From Tardiphaga robiniae (GTDB taxonomy: Bacteria > Pseudomonadota > Alphaproteobacteria > Rhizobiales > Xanthobacteraceae), in contig NZ_JABMCJ010000078.1 in assembly GCF_013359755.1 (NCBI RefSeq), positions 159,093 to 223,092 on the forward strand: DNA of 64,000 nucleotides, in the 5' to 3' direction. How positions within the stretch are numbered: the stretch's first letter is position 1; every line of letters begins with the position of its first letter. Positions 1-10,800 of the stretch are shown here, in pieces. Under the pieces are notes generated by a model that was not told where the DNA came from, made no database searches, and saw only the letters and a program-made list of their open reading frames with translations. A program made the translations under genes and the position numbers.

Positions 1-2776
1 ACTGGTCACCCGTAGGCTCGTGCGGAAAAGCAGGGTTGGCTTCAGCATAGCTCCGCACGGACGGCGGCTCAGTTCCTTGATAGCTCGGCTTGATGTAAAG
101 CAACCTGCCGACCGGCGCGTCGGCCTCCGGATAGATGATCCGGGCTGTCGCGAAGTACGCTCCGGTTACGGGTGGATTCCTTCGTGCCGGAATGCGTAAC
201 CCGTCAAACTCGACTCTCACATTGAGGTCGATCGAAATCTTGCGCACCGCGTTGCCGAGATCTTCGAAGGTGATGTCGGGGTCGCATCCGGCGTCGCTGA
301 GCACAATGAAACGACATCGTCGCTGAATCATCTCGTAGAGGCCAAGATTTTCGAAATGACCGCCATCGGACAGATAGACGTAACTTCTTTTTTCCGTCGT
401 CAATCCGAGCGCCTCGATTAGGATGGGCCAGGCCGAGAAGCGCGGCCCCGACTTCTGGTAGATATTAGCGCCGGCCGGCCCCGGATTGCCGAGCCAGGCC
501 CCAAGGCGAACGTTGAAAAAGGTAAGCAGCACGCTCAATGCGGACGACGAATGGTACCCCATGTTTGAACTGACGGCGGCCCCCGATATGGTCATCGCCG
601 TCCCGAGCGTGATGCGGTCGCTGTACTCGCTCGCCAGACGATAATGACCCTTCCACTCGTTGAGCGCCCGCGCGCCCACCGTGCGCGACGTGATTGTCAG
701 CGACAGTGCCTTTCGCTCCTGCCATGCTAGCTCCGAGGAGCGCAGAACGTTCAGCGAGCAATTGACGACAAGAAAATGCGGAGGGATGCCGGCCTTATGC
801 TTATTTGGCCAGAGATCACAAATATATTCATTATCCTTCTCATCAAAACCTGTGAGCGGGTTTGGCATTCTTTCGGCCGACGCTCGGGAGGCGCCCAGAA
901 ACGCGCGTATCAGCCGGTTTCGATACAGGCCGTGTAGAGAGAAACGGTTCGTATTGATCCTGTAGGAGGCCCCCAACAGGACGGTCAGGCAGATCGCCAG
1001 AACAATCGAAAGCCGCAAGAGAAGGCTCATGTCCGGTGCGGCAGCCGTCAAGCGGTCAATGCCCCACTCACTAACTTTCATTTCATAGAACAGCGCATTT
1101 CCGGCGATAAGCCAGTCAACTCCAGCCGAGAGGAAGCTGATCGTGATGATCAAGAACACGGGCATGGCTACGGCCAAAATGGCCGCCGACGACCAGTTCT
1201 TCCAGGTGTCATATCGCTCGCGAATTGTCGCTGCTGTCGCCGACGCCTTGCCCAGCCATGCGACGATCACGGCGGTGAGACCACCAGTGCCGCCAAGAGT
1301 CGGCAGCAACAAGCTGTACCATTTCGGCTCCTTGGCCATATGGAAGATGGCGTACGACCCACCGAACACCAGCAGCATCAGCAGCATCCAGGCGACCGAC
1401 GTACGCCCGTGATATCCTTCCGCCGTCGCTAACCACTCACGTTCCCCGTCGCTCCATTTGGAATCGCTGCTAAGACCAATATAGATCATTTCGCCCAAAA
1501 AGCAGGCGGCAATCATGATCGGCGGACCAAAGAAGAGAATGACCGATGCTCGCAGCGCCGCATTGCAAACTCCGGCAGTCCAGTAGAATGCCAGTCCGAG
1601 GACCATGCCGATTACAGCACCGGACAAAGTGAAAAAAATCACTGACCAGATTGCGTCACTTGTTCCCGCTCGTACTGTCGACCGAGTCGAAATTTCTGAT
1701 TCGTTCGGTGGCCTAGACATAAAGAATGCGATCATCCAGGCGATGAAGCTGACTGCGGCAACAATCCCTGCCGGAAACAGTATTGCATCGCCAAGCAGCA
1801 CGGCTTTCCGAGCTGCTTCGGTCTGCACTCCCGGATAGTAAGCCTCATCACCGAGCGATAGTGCCGCACAGTTCGAGACACCTCCGTCCAGGAATTTCAG
1901 AGCGGCAACGCTCGTGGCCAAGCCTGCAATCAGCATCGGCCATTTCTGCCAAGTCTGGAAGGCCTTGGGACCGCGCCTAATCTGGCTTTCCCAGCCGGGC
2001 CGTTGCCGAAGCGATTCCAGTGCCGCCAGTCCCATTACGGTGATCGCCAACATCAGCGAAGAAGAAATGATGAACTCTGTCTTGGGCAGCGCTCCAACGA
2101 CCGCGACATACATCTTGGGAGCGACGATCGCGCAGAGCACGAGCGGGACGATGATCAGCCAGTTCAGAAACAGGTTGCGCACGTACAGCGCGAGCACCGT
2201 CAACGAATCGGCGGTGACAAGGCCGCGGTCCGGCGTCAGATAGCTGGTGTAGCGCCGCAGATATTGCAATGGTGACGTCTCGCCCGGCTTGAAATTCCCG
2301 ACGAGGTCGCCGCAAACCGGTTCAAAGCCCTTGCGCTGCACCCAGGCGGTGAGAAAACTTCCGAGATAGCCACCACCGGAAACCGTTGAGAGATAGTCGA
2401 ACCGATCCAGGATCTTTCGTCGGGCAAGGCCCTGCACCACGCCCAAGGCGAAGGCCGCACTGCGGATACCGCCACCGGAGAGACAAAGCGCAGACAAGTC
2501 CTGTAGGCCATGCGCCTTTTGGTAATAATCCCGAATTTTTTCTTCGGCATCCTTCGGATCGAGGGTCAGTGGTCCGGATGTGGCACATACACCGCCTTCC
2601 AGTATTATTCGCCGAAGCCCAATAGCCTTGAACTCATCCTGAAGGATGTCACCGGCGTCAGCCAGGAACGATTTGTCTTCTCCAATGACGGTTTCCGCGA
2701 CGAAGGCAGTCGCCTTTCGCGCCGCTTCCTTTGAGGCGGTAAGCTTGTCTGAGAGTTGACGCTTCAGCTCATCCAT
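1..2776 (-). CDS. Patatin-like phospholipase with membrane-spanning insert (3' end cut by window edge)
   Basis: The minus-strand frame from an ATG at 2776 (upstream GAAGAG) is open to the window edge, giving about 925 residues with no stop. Residues about 85-120 read LCLSGGGIRSAAFALGVVQG and then STVSGGGYLGSF, which are the patatin oxyanion glycine loop and nucleophile-serine elbow. Near the visible C-terminus comes YLSDGGHFENLGLYEMI, the patatin Asp-Gly catalytic motif, so the Ser-Asp dyad is complete. Between these lie several hydrophobic segments (roughly 2200-1000), so the lipase domain is split by a membrane region, as in the large patatin-like membrane proteins of proteobacteria. Inferred role: acyl hydrolase acting on membrane lipids. 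It is 64 nt downstream of the 606-residue membrane protein on the same strand, so the two are probably co-transcribed and divergent from the giant-protein operon. Only a short C-terminal tail should be missing. Substrate is unknown. Confidence 0.9.
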   Translation of the reverse strand, partial: MDELKRQLSDKLTASKEAARKATAFVAETVIGEDKSFLADAGDILQDEFKAIGLRRIILEGGVCATSGPLTLDPKDAEEKIRDYYQKAHGLQDLSALCLSGGGIRSAAFALGVVQGLARRKILDRFDYLSTVSGGGYLGSFLTAWVQRKGFEPVCGDLVGNFKPGETSPLQYLRRYTSYLTPDRGLVTADSLTVLALYVRNLFLNWLIIVPLVLCAIVAPKMYVAVVGALPKTEFIISSSLMLAITVMGLAALESLRQRPGWESQIRRGPKAFQTWQKWPMLIAGLATSVAALKFLDGGVSNCAALSLGDEAYYPGVQTEAARKAVLLGDAILFPAGIVAAVSFIAWMIAFFMSRPPNESEISTRSTVRAGTSDAIWSVIFFTLSGAVIGMVLGLAFYWTAGVCNAALRASVILFFGPPIMIAACFLGEMIYIGLSSDSKWSDGEREWLATAEGYHGRTSVAWMLLMLLVFGGSYAIFHMAKEPKWYSLLLPTLGGTGGLTAVIVAWLGKASATAATIRERYDTWKNWSSAAILAVAMPVFLIITISFLSAGVDWLIAGNALFYEMKVSEWGIDRLTAAAPDMSLLLRLSIVLAICLTVLLGASYRINTNRFSLHGLYRNRLIRAFLGASRASAERMPNPLTGFDEKDNEYICDLWPNKHKAGIPPHFLVVNCSLNVLRSSELAWQERKALSLTITSRTVGARALNEWKGHYRLASEYSDRITLGTAMTISGAAVSSNMGYHSSSALSVLLTFFNVRLGAWLGNPGPAGANIYQKSGPRFSAWPILIEALGLTTEKRSYVYLSDGGHFENLGLYEMIQRRCRFIVLSDAGCDPDITFEDLGNAVRKISIDLNVRVEFDGLRIPARRNPPVTGAYFATARIIYPEADAPVGRLLYIKPSYQGTEPPSVRSYAEANPAFPHEPTGDQ

Positions 2777-2840
2777 CGTGGCTCTTCACCTATCTGCACC
2801 ATGCGCACCCACCTTGAAGCAGCGATCCACATCAATGGTC

Positions 2841-4661
2841 TCATTGTCCATGTGTAGCTGGCTTGTCCGCCGCCTTCGACAGGAGATAGGTGGCGTGGCT
2901 GACCGCAAGCATGATCGCCATGGACGCCCCGACGGGCGGCAAGGTGGAAATCAGAATCTGGACATTCTGAATCGCCAGAATGATTTCTTGCGGCGCGAGA
3001 TCGCGGACCGCGGCAAAGATCGCGTTTCCGTACGTCACTAGAAGTCCCGCCGTAATGAGCACCATCTGCACGCGCGAGATGTCGATCTTGTCCTTGTTGG
3101 CCTCCTCCTCGCCGAGGAACCAGTCGGCAATCGAACCACGATGCGCAGGATCGGCGCCGGCGATGGGAGATTTTAAAAAACCAACTCCGCCAATCTGCTG
3201 CGATCTACCCTCCGCTATCGCTGATGGCGATGAATCCGAGACATCGCCCTTGATCGACTTGAATAGGACTGAGACCGCTGTGGTGCCGAACGAGATGCCC
3301 AGCACGGCCCAAATTCCCTCGGGGATGTAGGGGAAGAATCCCTTTACCGCCGCATCGGGAAAGGAGGTGGCCTTGGCAAAGTACCTCACCAGTTCGGAAA
3401 CCAGCCCGCCGTTGAAAATGGCAATGGCCATGACGCTAGTCAGAATTAAAATGGTCCAGAACGTGACCTGGGCGAGCGCCAGCGAATAGCGTCCGTTCGG
3501 GCTGATCAACGCGCCAAGCGGAGAACCGGTGACGCCTCTGCCCAGTCCGACCAGTACGAGCACGACCCCGAGCATCATTAGGCTCGATGGCATGCCGAGC
3601 GAAACGGCCTGCAGTCCGTCCGCCGGCACGTGCCATCCGAAAAGCCCGTTGCCGATGAACTGCGCCACCCGTCCGACGAAGGTGTCGGCCTTGATCACCA
3701 GCGATTTAGCCGAATAGGTCACCGCGTATCCGAGTAACTTCAGGCAAGGTACGTCGAGCTCTGGATTGTTGCGTTGCGGCTGCGCGAGCTTTCCGGTCTT
3801 GGCCAGCGCTTCTCGTGCGGCTTCTTCGCTGATGGCCCAGTCAGTCAGGTGCTTTACACAAGTCGATGCGTCCGCAGCAAAGTCAGCCAACTTTTTTTCG
3901 TAGATAGGTTTTCTTTCGGCCGCTGTTTTCTTGCTGTCTTCTTCCGTCAGACAATATTTCGATTGGTCTGCATCGGCACCGGCCGGGCACGACGAAGCGA
4001 TGAAGGCACCAGCCAATCCGACCTGCCGGTTGCTCATCAGATCGTAGGCCTGACTGAAGCTGCTGGCAGTCCAGAGCAGGCTGAAGGAGGCGAGAAAAAA
4101 CAACGCGCCGCCGAGCAACCCGATTCCCCAGTTCGGACTCCGATACCAGGGCCGCGGGCCTTCGGACACAACAACGCCGGAGCCGCTGTAGCCTGACACA
4201 AAGGGGAGTTCGTCGTCGGCGGGAGCCTTGGCAAATTCGAACAGCCGATAGGTTCGCGTATCGACGCCGGAACCGGCAACAAAATCACCTCCGGAAGTAA
4301 CATTCGCGTCGAAAATCCAGCTGACGGATTTCGGCGGCACTTTGTCGCGCCGCGGTACGCCGTTCTCGTTGACTTCCCAGAGCACAGCGCGCGCCGGTAG
4401 CTCGATCTCGGGATGATAGGCATCCGCATTGATTGACTTCACCGCCGACGACACCGCGTTGTAGGCGGCCATCTTTACATCGTCGTTGGCCCGTGGCGCC
4501 AGGAGTTGCTTCAGTTTGCTGCCTAGACCGCGGCGTTGTGCTGTAGCAGCCAGCTTGGCGACCACGGAATGCAATCGTCGCAGCGTCTCATCGTTGCGAT
4601 CCTTCGCTGCCAGCCCCGACGTCTCTCCCCATACGATCGCGAGCAATTCCTGATCGGCCAT
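2841..4661 (-). CDS. 606-residue polytopic membrane protein, function unknown
   Basis: ATG at 4661 follows GGGGAC in the leader. The N-terminal ~170 residues are soluble. Hydrophobic segments follow at about 178-198, 357-378, 392-415, 432-455, 515-535 and 570-590, with a long Lys/Glu/Cys-containing loop between the first two, so about six transmembrane helices are predicted. The third segment carries SLALAQVTFWTILIL and the fourth reads IWAVLGISFGTTAVS. This Q-x3-W then LLGIS-like pattern recalls a group of uncharacterised bacterial membrane proteins, but I cannot name a family. It probably forms an operon with the downstream patatin and shares a 145-nt divergent intergenic region with the giant-protein operon. 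It could be the membrane anchor or channel of that system, which is inference from position only. Confidence 0.85.
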   Translation of the reverse strand: MADQELLAIVWGETSGLAAKDRNDETLRRLHSVVAKLAATAQRRGLGSKLKQLLAPRANDDVKMAAYNAVSSAVKSINADAYHPEIELPARAVLWEVNENGVPRRDKVPPKSVSWIFDANVTSGGDFVAGSGVDTRTYRLFEFAKAPADDELPFVSGYSGSGVVVSEGPRPWYRSPNWGIGLLGGALFFLASFSLLWTASSFSQAYDLMSNRQVGLAGAFIASSCPAGADADQSKYCLTEEDSKKTAAERKPIYEKKLADFAADASTCVKHLTDWAISEEAAREALAKTGKLAQPQRNNPELDVPCLKLLGYAVTYSAKSLVIKADTFVGRVAQFIGNGLFGWHVPADGLQAVSLGMPSSLMMLGVVLVLVGLGRGVTGSPLGALISPNGRYSLALAQVTFWTILILTSVMAIAIFNGGLVSELVRYFAKATSFPDAAVKGFFPYIPEGIWAVLGISFGTTAVSVLFKSIKGDVSDSSPSAIAEGRSQQIGGVGFLKSPIAGADPAHRGSIADWFLGEEEANKDKIDISRVQMVLITAGLLVTYGNAIFAAVRDLAPQEIILAIQNVQILISTLPPVGASMAIMLAVSHATYLLSKAADKPATHGQ

Positions 4662-4806
4662 ACCGTGTCCCCGGCGGGTTGAAATCGCATCTGAAAAAAC
4701 TTGACGATGAAGCTTGGCAATGCGTCATCATTTATGATTGAATAAAAAATACAACTAAAAATTGTTGGCCTATTTCGCCAACTCAATGCCGGCACGGAGG
4801 ACGTGG
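4662..4806. promoter_or_regulatory. Divergent intergenic region between membrane-protein and giant-protein operons
   Basis: This 145-nt stretch is clearly more AT-rich than its surroundings, especially 4725-4762. It separates the start codons of two divergent transcription units and must hold promoters for both. No -35/-10 pair with good spacing could be chosen by eye. The giant gene's ribosome binding site GGAGG lies at 4796-4800, 6 nt before the ATG at 4807. An in-frame TTG at 4762 is a weaker alternative start. Confidence 0.5.
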
Positions 4807-7800
4807 ATGGCAGAGAGCATCGTTTTTTTCTCCGGCCCAACTAATGCACTAACCATCGTAGGGTTGACGCCGAACGATCCGTTCAAGGTGGAGGAGTTTC
4901 TTGTCACTGCGCAGCAAGCCAGCGCAAAGATCAAAATCACCCCGTTTGATATTCCGCACCATGCGTCGCAGACGCCGAACCATCCGCAGGAATCAATCCT
5001 GATCGCCGATGCGGATGTCACGCTCAGTGCATGGAAGCTGAAATCTTGGAGCAAGATCCAGGGAGACATCAAGAAACTGAGAGACGAAGCCAAATTCGCG
5101 CTGGCCGCGGCAGCCGAGGCCGAACGCGACAAGCTGCGGGAAGCGCTTCAGAACATATCGATCGACCTTGCAGCCGCAGGATTTTTCGGCATCAGCGGGC
5201 TACCGGTCGCGGGCGCTGGAGCATTCGAGGCCCATCTTGGGATCGACCTCGCAGCTTTCGAGGCGGGTCAGGATGATACGCCGTTGCTGACGGCGACGCT
5301 GAACGGAACCGGCCAGATATTGGTAACAAACGGAACCGCCGGAATTGTCTTCGGCTTCGAGGTTTCGCTGACCCGCAATGAAGTGGTCGAACTGTTACCC
5401 TCGATATCGTTTCCTCCCCTGCCCCAATTCCCTGCGCTGCACTTGCGCTGGCCGAAAATCCCGTGGTCCAGCTTGAGCTGGCCATCGCTCGATTTGAGCG
5501 GTTTGCTCAACCTGTTCAAGTTCGACCTGCCGATTCCCAAACTTAACCTCGGCAAATCGCCGATAACCATTCGATGGGCTACCAGGCCCAAAATCATACT
5601 AGCGATTAACGCCCAGAAGCAGTTGGAGATCACAACCAGTCAGACGCAGCTTGGTGATGGTACACTGATCTACGAAAATGGAGGACACGCTGCCGATATT
5701 GCCAAGATCGAGGACTTCGGCATCACCCTCGATGCTGCTGGCAGGTTGTCGCTGAACGGAACTGTCGCCCCCGCGGCGGCGCCAATCGATATTCCAGCGA
5801 CGATCATCGAGAAGCCCGATGCTCTGCCGTTCAAGATCGAACTGGCCGCCTCGACGCTCAATATTCAGATTCCAGCGGTCGACCTTGCGCATCCGACGGC
5901 CGTGGGCCTCACCGCCACACTCGACATGCCGCGCATCCTCATCCGCGCCAAGAACGATCCTGCGCTGCTGATTGCCGTTTACGCCGCCTATTCGCAGACG
6001 TACGACGCGGCCACTGGGACGTCGTCAGGACAATTGACAAAGCTGGAGATCGTCGAGCCCTATCCGGTCAAACTAGTCGCCCTAACCGCCCAGGCCCATC
6101 TTGCCCAGGCGCTGATCCCGTTCGTGTCGGCGCTCCATATTCAGGGGCCCAACGTCCCCGACCTGTCAAACGTCATCAAGGTGCTCGAACGTTTCGCGGA
6201 CATGATGGCTGCGGCGGTGCGCTGGCTGGCGCAGCAGGCCGGCTCCGCCGCCAGTGCTTTGCTCGGTGTCTCCGAAGCCGTAGGCGAGATCCTGGCGAAA
6301 CTGACGCGGATGCTGTGGGATGCGATCAAGGGCCTCGGAAGCAGCGGCCTAGGCATCGCGCTCATGGTAGAGGTGCGGCTCGACGCGCGCAGCTATGCGT
6401 TGCGCCAGATCGTCGTCACGCCGGCATGGGTCAACCCGCCCGGCGGGAGTTTTTTGGGCCAGGAACTCGGCCTCAGCCTCGACATACCGCTGGACTGGCA
6501 TCCGATGCTCGTCGTCGATCTGGATGGATCGCCAAGCGTCGCGCTGCTAGCCGTGGCGCCGGCAAATGGTTCGCTTGCAACCTTGGGGACGGACCTCTGG
6601 CTGTCGCGTGACGCCGGCGTGGAAGCCCTGCGGGATACTGACAAGGACGGCAAGCGGCACGATAAGCGGCTGATCCAGGCCACAGCCAAGTTCACGGCGA
6701 CCACCGCGATTGCGTTGATCCGCCTAAGCAGCGGCAAAGCCCATTTCATGCAGGCCTGCAAGGCAACCGTTCAGGTGACACCGCTCACTCTGCCGGCCGG
6801 GACCAGCCTGCCGACGGGCTTGAAGGTTTCGCGCATGACGGGTGCAATCACCTATGCGCCGATCGACTGGTCGACCGTCGATGTAAATATCGAGGCCCAG
6901 ACCGACCGACTGCTGCCGTTCCTGCAATCATCCAAGCAGAGTACGCCCGAATTTCTCAACACACTCGGCCAGTATATCGAGGTCACCGCGAAGAAAACGG
7001 CCGTTCCCGTCGCGAATGGCGTGTACGACCTGCCGATCAGCGTGACGCTGAAAATCAAGGATGCCAGCGTTAATTTCGATCTTAACGTTCATATCGACCT
7101 CACCGACTTCAGCATAAGGCTGTCCGGCGGCGACAAGGTCCGCATCTTCGGCAAGGCCGACGAGTCGGATTTCAGTTTGCTGGGGCTCAACGGCAACATC
7201 GTACTGAATGCGACCAGAGACCCCGCCTGGCCTGCCGACAAATTTCCATTCTTCGCGCTGGATTTCTCTAGCGGGGACGTCCGGCTCTCTCTGGCTCCGG
7301 AAGCCCGGCTGAGCCTTGCCTATGGCCAGGTAGCAAGCGGCGGTCGAGGCATCGTGTTTCATGTCGATGAACTCGGCATGTCGCGCAGCGGGCTCGACCT
7401 GGCAGCTAAGGTCGACCGTGACACGCCGGTGCAGCTTGCCGGCGTCGACATGCCATTCCGCTTCGATGGCGGCGGGCTCTCGATCAAGAACAGCGAAATC
7501 CAGGCATTCTCGATCAAAGGCTCCGGGCAACTGCCTCCGGAACTGGTCGGCGAGGCCAACGCCACGATTTCGATCTCGATGGGAAGGGGCAGCGATGGCT
7601 CACTGATCGTGCAGAGCGCCGAAGCCAAACTGGACAAGGCCAACGATCCGATCGTCTGCCACGCCACCCGCTTCGTGCTGACGATCTCGGCCCTTGGCCT
7701 CGAGTTTCAGAATTTTGCCAACGAAGGCGCCGGTTACCATTTCTACTTCACCCTAACGGGAACGGCGGTGTTTCAGCCTCGGGAGGGCGAATTCACCGAC

Positions 7801-10800
7801 GGGCTGCTGAAATATCTCGGCAGTATCACCATTACCCTGGACAAGGCGCCGCTCGCCCGTGACGCGTCAATGCTGATGCGCGCGATCCGCTTCCAGGTCG
7901 CCGTGGTTCCCGCTAAGCGCTTCAACTTTTTCAATCTCTTCAACTTCGAACTGCGCGGCATCGGATTCCACCCGGCTTCGCCGGCCTTCGGTGGCAAACC
8001 GGCATTGTCCATCTCCGGACAGGTCAATTTCGTCGAGGCCGGCGACGTCCTCAGCCCCCGTTTCGATTTCCACGAACTGTGGATTGCACCGCCGAAGCCT
8101 GGACAGTCGCTTCCGCAAATCCGCTTCGACGGATTGACGCTCGGAATACGCTTCGGCGGTGCGGCCTCGATCGAAGGCACGGCGATGACCGTGGACGACA
8201 CCCTACCAAGTCTTTATTCGCCGGGCGCCCTTCCAAAGGACGTCACCGTTCATGGCTTCCTTGCTTCCGGCAAGCTCACCATCAAGGGCTGGGGCGCGAT
8301 GTCCGCCGCGATGGGCTTCCTCGAGCTTCGCAAGCCGGGCGGCGATTTGCGCCAGGCGTTCTTCCTCTATGGCGAGGCCGACGACCTTTCGATCGAGATC
8401 CCAACGCCGGTCGGCCCGATCTATCTGCGCGAGGTCGGCTTTGGCTTCGGCTACCGCTTCACGCTCGCCGCCTTCAACCGCGCCGATCAGGTGACGAACG
8501 TTAAGGAACTCATCAAGGTTCTGGACGACATTTCGAAATACCAGGGCAATCTGGCCTCGGTAAAGTCGTGGGAACCGGAGGCGGACGGCAACCGCGTCAC
8601 GTTGGCACTGCGCGGCCTGATAACGATCACGACGGCTTCGGGCGAAACCGAATACAATGCCGACGGCGAGAAGGAGCTTGCCAACCCGATCCTGTTCGAC
8701 ATCGTCGCAGCCCTGCGCAGCGACTTCACGTTCTTCCTGAACGCGCGCGTCTGGATCGCACGCAATTATGCCGACTGGCACAATTCCAGCGCCAATGACG
8801 GTTGGCGCAACAACCCTACCCTGCGCGGCTACGTTTATCTCTCGGTCCCGCGCAAGGAATTCCTCGCCCGAATGATCGCCGATGGAACGGGCGACGTCGA
8901 AGGCACGCATCCAAAGCTGCCCGCGCCGATCATGAAGGCCATGAAGAACATCCGGTGGTCGGCGACGACGTACATCCGTCCTGGACTATTTCATCAGGAA
9001 TACGGCTGGCCCTACGAACTCGGATTCACTTTCGAGGAAAAACAAGGGGGCGGCAGCTTCCAGATCGTCTGCCAGGGAGGGATGGTCAACCGCATCGAGG
9101 ACGGCGCGTTTCTGTATGGCATCGCCTTCCGCGCCCGAGGTTACGCCCAGTTCGGCGGCAAGGTCGGTGGCCGCTCGTTCGGCGCTTCGGTGGTGGCGCG
9201 CGCGGACTTCTCCATTGCGGCAAAATACATCGCCTATATCTCGATCAAGCGCTTCAGCGAGACACTGTTCTACGGCTCGATCGCTTTCGACATCTCGCTC
9301 TCATTGCAGGTGCGCGTCTGGCTCGAATTTAGTGTCGGCCTCACCGACATCCATCTTGAGGTCGGCTTCTCGGTTTCACTGACGATATCGATCGCGCTTG
9401 AGGCCGCGGCGACGCCCGACAGCATCGCCGCGCGTGGTTCGGCGTCGGTAGCCGTTGGGGCGTTCGGCCGTCACATCCGGCTCGGCATCGGGTTTGCGAT
9501 CAATCCCGGCCGCCTCGACGAGGCACGGGCGCGCGTCGAGCGCTTCATGCAGCTCGGGCTCACGGTCGCAATGCCTGACGCGGAACAGGGCATCGCCCCG
9601 CCGGCGCCGGAGCTTCCCCGCGGACCTCGCGCTGCAAACGCGGATCAGGCTGCCGACAACGCGCTCGACAAGCATGACGCAGTGGCTGACACGGATCTCA
9701 GCACAGTGCCGACCCCGCAGGGACGATCGCTGCAGCCGACCGCGTATTGGGCGATGCTGTTCCCGGTCGCCGGCGATCAAGGCGCCGGCGACAACGAGCG
9801 TTTCGTGATGGTCTTCGTGCCACGAGATCACACCGAAACCGGATTGGATGCCGTCAAGTTCCCGACCAGCCAAAACGGCCAGTCCTTCAGCAGTTTCTAT
9901 GGGCCGCCGACGATCTTTGAATCCAGCGATGGCGTCTTCCCGGCGGCCTTGCGCATAGTGACGCGAACGAAGCCAGACGGCTCGCCGATGATGACGCCCG
10001 TCGACGTGCTGCGACTTGACGCCGAGTCGGGGCAACAGCCCGCGCAAATCGGAACCCCTCCGGCCAATCCAGTAGAGGTGACCTACAATCTGAACTGGAA
10101 GGTCGCAGTGTATGGCAGTGAATCGCTGCGAATGGGACACTTTCTGTCACAATGCTTCATTCGGCAACCGAACGCGGCCAGCGCGGCGGATCTGAAGGAG
10201 CCGTTGGACACCCATATCAAGGCTGCCCCCGAGCGACTGCCGGACACCCGCGAGGCTGCCGCTCAGGTGCTGACCGAGGCGGGCAGAGATCAAATCGACC
10301 TCGGAGTCGAGTTTCGCGCAGCCAATGACATCGAGGAGCGGCGCTCGGCTTCAATCGCCTCGCTGTGCGATTCCGCAGCCAGACTTGCTGCCGGCGCCGA
10401 TGCTTCCTGGCAGGCGCGTGCCCCCGAGGTCGGCCTGGACATCCGGACGTTGGGAATGGCCTTTGTCGTGAAACGCAGCGACATCGACAAGATGTTCGAT
10501 CCGGCTGCGGCAGATCTACCTCGCGCCGCTCATTTCAAAGTGGAATCCGCGGTCGGCTCAATCACTACGCTCGACGTCAACGTCCATCTGTTCAACTCTC
10601 CGGATCGGATGTTCCGGGAGCGCGCGCCAAGGCTGGCCGATCCGATGGTCGAAGCGACCGCGACCGGCATCCGACTCGACTGGGACCTTGAGCCCGCATT
10701 CGGCGCGTCGACCGGTGTGTGGAACGATCCCGAATTCAACCTGAAGCACTACCGGATCGAGCGTATTGTCACGACACCGAACCGCCTCGAGAGCCAATTC

